Below, piece after piece: positions 56,664 to 64,000 of a DNA stretch of 64,000 nt. How positions within the stretch are numbered: position 1 is the stretch's first letter; every line of letters begins with the position of its first letter. The stretch comes from Aphis gossypii. Lineage: Eukaryota > Arthropoda > Insecta > Hemiptera > Aphididae. A program made the translations under genes and the position numbers. The notes beneath the pieces are model-generated. The model saw only the letters and a list, made by a program, of their open reading frames with translations. It ran no database searches and had not been told where the DNA came from. The DNA lies in contig NC_065532.1 of NCBI RefSeq assembly GCF_020184175.1, positions 29,016,001 through 29,080,000 of the forward strand, written 5' to 3'.

Positions 56664-57515
56664 TTAAATGATATATCAAAAAACTTCGTGTTAAGGTGTA
56701 ATGCCTATATAAACTATAAAAATGGAAAATTTGATACTTCTTATCTATTAAAAACTTGCAAAATTAGGTTATCATGACAAAATTTAAAATTCAAAGGAAA
56801 AAATTGTATTTATACATTCTAAACTTAATGAATAAATAATTTATAAGAAATTTGTATTAATATTTCAAACTTTTTTCAAAAAATATGTTAACAACATTTT
56901 TCTTTTTTCAAATAATTGGTACCTACAGGACATAGGTATTATTATACATATATAATCTTGTATTACAGTTTTAGAACTGACAAAAAGGAAATCTTAAACC
57001 AACAAGATCTTTAGTACTTTTAGTATACCTACTTGTGCTCTATTTTTTTTTACAACTTTGATATTGTATGCATAATATTAAAATTAATATTATTCATCTA
57101 TTTATTTATTTATTATACGTAGTTACGACATGTAGAATGTAGGTAAATGAAAGAGTTATTGTGATGAGATATTTGTCTTAAAGTTAAAAAAAATGTTGGT
57201 AGACAGGTCAACCTATTCTATAGTGGGTAACACCTATCGAGAAAGTGTTAGATATTTAAATATTTTATAGGTATGTATATACAATTATATTACTTATATG
57301 ATTATAATTTCAATAGTTAGAATTAAGACAGTAATTAATATTAATGTATCAACACAGATAAATTCATATTATGAATACAAATAATAACATCGATATTGAT
57401 GTAGATTCAATTGATTCATTGATTGTAAATTGTTATTAAAACTCACGACTATTATATCTAGAAGTCTAGAATAAGAACAAATTCCGCTTTTAAAAACGTT
57501 CAGAACTTTATAATT

Positions 57516-57553
57516 ATGTTAATTAACATTAATTAACATTGATTAATAATGTT
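57516..57553. promoter_or_regulatory. Clustered TTAATTAA palindromes
   Basis: ATGTTAATTAACAT at 57516-57529 is a perfect 14-base palindrome. Further TTAATTAACATT and GATTAATAATG words follow within 25 bases. TAAT-core words are homeodomain-type sites, but they are also frequent by chance in AT-rich DNA. Confidence 0.3.
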
Positions 57554-58114
57554 AAATAAAACTTAGTCATCACATAATTTTTTTTTCGTATTTTTCGTCA
57601 TAAATAAAAAATAAAAGCACTGTGTATTTAATAGTTTTGAAAATCAGTTTTCTGATAGTTACAGGTACTTTATTTTCTTTACTACTTTTTAAGCTTTTGA
57701 AAATCTCTATTCTCTATTTCATTTCTGAATAAAATTTGTGTATAACTAAATTAAAATATATTTTAATACATTTTTTCCATATACAAACTTATGTCACACA
57801 TATAATTACCATTTTTGAAATAACGCATAGTCTGCAGTTACAAGTTATAAAGTATACATAGAATTTCCTTAGTATATAGAGACTTTAATGCAAAAATGAT
57901 CTAATTACACATGGATCTCCATGTAGAACTTCAAAATAAAATATTTGCTAGGTAAATGTATTCTAAGCTAGAAGTTTTTATTGATATATACTAGTATACA
58001 CTAGCTTTTTTACCTGTATTAATATAGGTTAAAATTCTTTCTATTCTTTCAATTTTTTCTGTTTTGGAAAAATAAGAATTTATATTTATATAAATTTTAT
58101 TAAAAGTTCTTCAG

Positions 58115-58282
58115 AAATCTTATAGAGTGAAGCACAATCAAAAAGTTTGGAATGCTATTCGAAAACATTTTATAAATACTGACCATGTGAAACCTAGTTA
58201 GATAGTCATACCTAAACAGCAGACTACTTTAAATAGGGCATTGAGGGAGCTAGGAATTGTCGGTTTTGAATTAAATGTTTAG
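58115..58282 (+). pseudogene. Exon-like decayed coding fragment
   Basis: After a possible acceptor (GTTCTTCAG) a frame reads KSYRVKHNQKVWNAIRKHF, then an internal TAG, then continues in the same frame with KQQTTLNRALRELGIVGFEL to a final TAG at 58280-58282, immediately followed by GTACGT, which is donor-like. The residue mix is protein-like on both sides of the internal stop, suggesting a broken coding exon or transposon remnant. I do not recognise the family. Confidence 0.25.
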
Positions 58283-58299
58283 GTACGTAATATAAGTAA

Positions 58300-61200
58300 A
58301 AACTACAATAATAATTATAAAATTTCACGAGGTTAAAGGACGTATAACAATTAACACACACCACATAAATTTATTGTATTAAAATTATTATTATTCTATG
58401 AGTGGTAGGTATGCGGTGAAACGCGTAAAAGCAAATGACCACGACGATGCTATTGGGTTGTATTGGGATTGCGTATTTTATGTATTGCGTGCTGGGGAAT
58501 AAAATACTTGTCTACATCGCTTGTCCATAGCAATAAATATATATTTTAGATCACCTGTCTAAAAAAGTAGGAAAAAACTTTCGTAAATATTGACACTTCC
58601 AGACGTTCCGGTGAAACCTGTGACGTATATTATAAAGTGTGGCGATTTAGTGTTTCATGGGAACGCTTCAGTACATCTTCATCTCCACTCTAGAGTAACT
58701 CAAGTAACTAGAAGTACTGATTTATATTATCCCAAAAAAAACAAAATGTAGGTACGGTAGATTTTTTATACACTTGAATATTTTGTTACAACTACTTCTC
58801 GTCTTATCCGTCAATTGTTTGATTTTTATCTTTTTTTTATCAATAAATTCAAAATTTAACACATGTACGATATACACTACAGTAATCTAATCGAAGATCA
58901 TCGATACTATCTATATACTTATAAAGAGCAACTTTCCTGATTTTTGATTTTCAATTTTATATCAAAATATTATTTTAATGTGAAAGCAGAAAACGTTTCC
59001 TCTCGCTGAACATGGCGGAACATACAAATATGACTATTTTACTTTTTAAATGGTACTGATCACTTTTACATCGTAATTTTAGTAACACCCTTCCCCTCTA
59101 AATTTTGTTTTTATTTTCATACAATAATGAATAAAAAATAGTTTTTTGAAAACAATTTGGTGCTAATTTGATAAATTTCAGTGATTGACTACCTATTACT
59201 AACAAACTCATGATAATTTTAATAAATAATTACTTTTTTATAACTGACTAACTGATCCTGTACGGTGTTGCTAGTGACAAATTAAATAATGCCCGTGAAT
59301 TAATCTCGTCTTAAACTCCATTAAATGTAAGCTACACAGATTTTTAACACGGTAATTTGGATGGTTTTAAAAAGTTTGAATGTTGCATTATTTTTTACTT
59401 TTGTGGAATACTGCAGAATACATGTATATATAGCCCGGTCACGCCTAAATTTGGATACCCCACCTAAATAAAAAACATTCAAATCAAAAAAGCGGACATG
59501 TTAAATATTTCTCAAAAAAAAAAATTCTAAAATTTAAATATGAGGTCTGAGTAAAGCACGTACATGGGTTTTTATTAAAACATAAAATTTAAGTATAAAA
59601 TTATATCTAATCATGTAATAATTATTTTATTTTTGGTATCTATGTAAATCATATATATATACAAAAAAAAATATTAATTTTCTGTGAGCTTACATCGTGA
59701 GTGTGAGTCTTTTAAAATACAAATTTCAGAAAACCCCTTTTTAAAGCATGGTAGTACAAAGTTACCTTAAGAGTTTCAAGTATCTTGCTATTATAGTTCT
59801 GACTGTATGCCTGTATATTGATTATGAATTAGTTAGTGAAACAATTAGATAGGACCTCTTTTTTTATATTTACAGATTATTTTTTATTGAAGCGTAATAA
59901 GAATCTTCAGTTGAATAAATTTGCCATGAAATCGTGTTATTTTACGTGTCAACTCTCCCTTTGCTATTCGTAGTAATGAGTGAATAAATCATGTGAGTGG
60001 TGCAACTGAAATTTTCTTGTTTCACTAACAAAAACGTTCATGCTACCATTGTATATAATTGAAATTAATTATAAACACACATGAACATAAATATATATTA
60101 CATCGAATCATAATATTAAAATATGATGCTGGTTGGTCAATATTCTTTGAACGAAAAATATATTTTTCAAACATTAAAGATTTGTTTGTATCATTTCTTT
60201 CAGAATTTTAAGAACATCATATTTATAAGCAATTCCATAAAATTATTTTTTTTTTTATTAAAAATGTGACAAGAAAATAATGCATGCTGTCATGCTACAA
60301 TTGTTTAACATAAAATAAATCATATCGCCCTCCTCAATCATACATTATTATCATTGAAACCATTGAATTCTTCACAGATTCTTCAATGTCCTAAGATCTC
60401 CATCAATCCCTTTATTTGGTTATTAGTTAATATTTACAAATCAACGAAAATTACTATTCAATAGACAATTTTTTTATACAATAAATAACCAAAAAAGGCT
60501 TAATTTAAACTAAATTATTTAAACTTAATATGGTTAATTAAAAATTACAATGTTAACTTCAAAAACATATACACTCACTTATTGTAATTGGTATTGTAAA
60601 TTTGTAAATAATATTTACATAAAACTATATATACCTACTAATTCATCGTCGCCAATAATGAAAGTAATTCAAATTGAATCAATGGTGGCCAATGAAGGAG
60701 TCAAGCCATCAAGGTTATAATAAAAAAAGATAATTAAATATATTATACTCATTATATTTTATAATATTAAAATTGCTAAAGCTAATTAAATTGTAAAACT
60801 ATAAAATATAAAATATCATAGAACACAATTTTGCACAAGCTCTTAAATATATAGGTACCTGTGTATAATACGACTATATTATACGTGATTAAAATAATGA
60901 ATTATTGTATTTTATAAAGCTATTAATCGTGTGGACACTTCATAATATGACTAGTATTTTAGATTCTTAACAAAGTGCATGCCGTATAGTGTATATTATG
61001 TTTTAAAATGAAATATTATCCATTTTTTCTTTTTAATATTATCTTTTCTTTTAATACTTTTTTATTCTTGGAAATAATGCTTAAAAAGTTTCATGTTTTT
61101 AAAAAAAATATCTAGTTCAGATAATACATTGAAAATTTTAGATTCTCTTACAGCTACTTCCAAATTGAGCTCAAAATAAAATTGTATATATTCCGTGACA

Positions 61201-61960
61201 ATTAATTGAATGCGTCAACGATTCGTCGGTTATAGGTCCGAATGGTGTCGACAATAATTGTTTTTCGAGATAAATAATTGAGAATCATTTATGTTGTTTA
61301 ACTACAGGGATGGCTTTTTGGTATTTTATCTGTAGATACCACTAAAGTATATATTTCTATACAGCTGAAATTAATTTTGTACTTACGTTTTAACAATTTA
61401 AAACGACACTACGACAGTGATACTTTAAACTTTTAAAATTAAAATTTACTAATTTATAACGAAAGTTGATAAAATGTTTATTGAAATAAATAAAAAAAAT
61501 ATTATATCATAATATTTATACTTATAAATATGCTTTTAAAAAGTGTTTAAATAATAATATTCAAATGCGTGTTTGTGTTCAAAATTCACATATAATAATC
61601 TTATTTATACAAACGATAGTCCTCAGTTTGTAAATATCAGAATAAAATATAAAATGTTTCAATTGCATGACAGAACTTGAACTTTTCATTCTCAAATCAA
61701 AGATAAACGGGTAATAGAATTAATATGATTTAAATAGCAAATTTCAGGTTAGGTTAGGCTAACCCAGATCCAATGTACCTAATATATTAAATATTTTTTT
61801 TGATTAATCAAAGCTAATAAGTGGAATTTTAAAAAGTAAATAACATAATTACATAATATATAATAGAACTGGACTTAGATAATAACAAATAACCGACAAA
61901 GTGCAATTATATACGATAATATTATTATTACAATAATAAATATTTACATAATATTTAATT
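58300..61960. other. AT-rich non-coding stretch
   Basis: No gene recognised. A 20-codon frame at 60658-60720 and a short GGTTAGGCTAACC palindrome near 61748 were noted but not called. Confidence 0.5.
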
Positions 61961-61983
61961 TAATTTTTAAGGTTGAAACAGAT

Positions 61984-62079
61984 ATGAAGAGTCATATTCA
62001 CTTAGAAGATGATTATGACCACAAGAAGTGGAATGAGAAGGAATATGAAAAAAGTATGATATTTGACATGGTAAGATAA
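61984..62079 (+). CDS. Short exon-like frame, highly charged, unrecognised
   Basis: From ATG 61984 the frame encodes 31 residues rich in Asp, Glu, Lys, His and Trp (HLEDDYDHKKWNEKEYEKSM), quite unlike the Tyr/Ile/Asn background, and ends at TAA after MVR. TTTTTAAG just upstream (61964-61971) is acceptor-like and ATGGTAAGA at 62068 is donor-like, so it could be an internal exon starting near 61972. Just downstream, another open stretch follows a TAG at about 62112 (MLDTSMESLRTEEINLDSVS), but the implied 42-bp intron is too short. A small exon of an unknown gene, a decayed remnant and chance all remain possible. Confidence 0.22.
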   Translation: MKSHIHLEDDYDHKKWNEKEYEKSMIFDMVR

Positions 62080-62199
62080 GAAGGTAGGTACATGAAATTT
62101 CATTTTAAATAGAATGTTGGACACGTCCATGGAGTCGTTAAGAACAGAAGAAATTAACTTGGATTCGGTATCAGAACAATGAGATCATAGTAGAACATA

Positions 62200-64000
62200 T
62201 GGTTAAGATATATTTTTATTATTATTATTTTTTATTTATGTGATCAAAATATGAGCGAGTAACCGTGGAATGGATGATCAATTTTTAGTATATTTTGGGC
62301 ATAATAAAGGAAACAATTTTGTACACGTCTAATCTTTAATAATCGTTGACCAGATAAGGTTCCAAATAATTGAACCATATTCCAATGTAGACCGAACTAT
62401 GGTAAACTAAAGCATATGAAATATGAATACAATTAAAAATGTAAATATAATGTAATATACAATATTATACAGTGTCAAACATTTTTGTTTGTTTGCTTAT
62501 TTATTTGTACACAATAATGGAGTTATTGAATTAATAACTTTTGAATAATATTTCTCAAGTGAATATAATAATTATATTTTGAATACACATAAATTAAAAA
62601 AAAAAAATTAAGTGGCTCTACTTTAAAGAATTATAACAAATAACTAAAACTGTTATTTTTTATTATGACGGATTTAAAATAGTTGTAAAAAAAGTGTGCA
62701 TATGTATATTTTTAATACTTGTTAATTACTGAGAAATTTATGAGAAATTTTATATTACATTTTTGAATTTTTATCAATAAATATCTTAAAAACAGTAAAC
62801 TATTTTTAAAGTTATAATACATCTAAAATAATATAATATAAAATAGATTACATAAATGAAAGTAATCCGTTGCTCATGGAAACAATGTACATACAATATA
62901 ATCGTATGTTTTAAGTACAAGACAAAAATAATTCATTGTTTGTTAAAAAATATAGCCATTAATGAATAATGTACGAATTATTTAAATAAATAAAATAATA
63001 TCCATCACATTCAGGCTATAATATCATCGATGTCATTGGTTACCATATCATTATTATTTAAAACATTATTCCATATTTGTAAATTTTATACATGCATACA
63101 ATAAGGTAGGATCTAACCGTATTTTTCAGTTTAACTTTTTTTGGTAAAATCTAATAATTAAATAATCATAGTTCTCAATATATTTTATATTAAGTTCTAA
63201 TACAAGTAGTTAACAATCAATATACTTACAATCTACATTTTATCATAAATGTAAATTGGAACTGTTAGTTTGATTTAAATATTGTTGAATAACAATTTAT
63301 TAATAATAATAGTTAATTAGCACACATTTTTATAAATAACTATCTTTTGAATTTATTTTGTAAAGGTTAAACTATAGTAATATAAAGCCATACAGGAATA
63401 ATATTTTGCATCAATATTGTGTTAATATTATTGGCTCTAAAAATATTCACATGTAATCTCTAAATTCATCAGAGTGTGACCATTAATATGAATGTTATCA
63501 TTATTAACAATATTTTTGACGGCTTAAATAGTTAAACATATGTGCATTTAAACCAAAATAAAGTTTTAAAAACAATTATTTAACTAGAAATAAATCTATT
63601 TAAACTAAAACTATTATATTACAGGTCATATAGGTAGTTCAATCTTTTTGAACCCTCGAATCGTAATAGGTATATCAAATTTGTATAAGAGGTTCTTAAA
63701 ATATTGCTTAAAAAATTATTAAGCACTTCTAACAATCTCTTATGATTATTATAATTATTAATCAAAAGTAAATTGTATAATATAATTAATTCAAAATTAT
63801 GCTGACATAAATATACCTAATTGTTTTTATGATTTTCATCAATTTTATTATAAACACCTATACATTTATTCCGATCAATTGAATGTATAAAACCACATAC
63901 CTATATATTCTTAAAAAAAAAAGATGAAAATGAGTTGTAACATTTTACTTTAAAAATTTTATTTAAATGAAATAAATACAAAACCTACAAGGCTATATAC
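62200..64000. other. AT-rich non-coding stretch to the window end
   Basis: No gene, RNA or element recognised. Confidence 0.55.

Overview
This window looks like nuclear DNA from an insect, most likely an aphid or a related hemipteran. It is very AT-rich, full of AT, AAT and GA microsatellites, has no dense gene packing or operons, and carries short degenerate transposon copies. One recognisable coding exon encodes an arthropod-type BTB/POZ transcription factor. The aphid assignment is inference: it rests on overall composition, on the frequent palindromic word TAGGTACCTA, and on dispersed repeats that resemble what I remember of aphid genomes. No search was run.

Layout. 0-1 kb is a near-perfect tandem duplication with a 502-bp period, cut by the window edge. 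1-4.3 kb is AT-rich with two CpG-rich islands (about 2.5 and 3.6-4.3 kb) that could be promoter or first-exon sequence of an unidentified gene. 4.3-25.6 kb is AT-rich non-coding DNA with microsatellite clusters (7.9-8.9, 12.2, 13.8-14.4 kb), one short inverted-repeat element (12.98-13.53 kb) and a few small palindromes. 25.6-27.9 kb is the only convincing gene region: on the minus strand, a CpG-rich putative 5' leader (27.9-27.4 kb), a 330-codon first coding exon (27,409-26,420) with a BTB domain and a long polyglutamine tract, a clean GTGAGT donor, and then GA-rich intronic DNA. The best family match is bric-a-brac (bab). The DNA-binding Psq domain expected downstream was not found, so the remaining exons should lie at lower coordinates, probably beyond the window.

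27.9-64 kb lies upstream of that exon and is close to a gene desert. It holds a hAT-type MITE with an 8-bp target-site duplication (37.3 kb), a 627-bp inverted-repeat element with repeated subterminal motifs (38.6-39.2 kb), a CpG-rich island complex with a 65-codon reading frame and a possible small first exon (39.6-41.5 kb), two foldback elements (34.1 and 49.9 kb), three copies of a dispersed repeat (47.3, 51.4, 56.6 kb), another inverted-repeat element (52.9-53.2 kb), a GA-rich and CpG-rich island (54.7-55.25 kb), and two short exon-like or decayed coding fragments (58.1 and 62.0 kb).

The picture fits one developmental regulator surrounded by large non-coding flanks and introns, with islands that may be regulatory elements or alternative first exons. 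I see no CRISPR array, rRNA, tRNA, operon or defence-type system. The items most worth following up are the 502-bp tandem duplication, the undescribed inverted-repeat elements, and the GA/CpG islands flanking the BTB gene.
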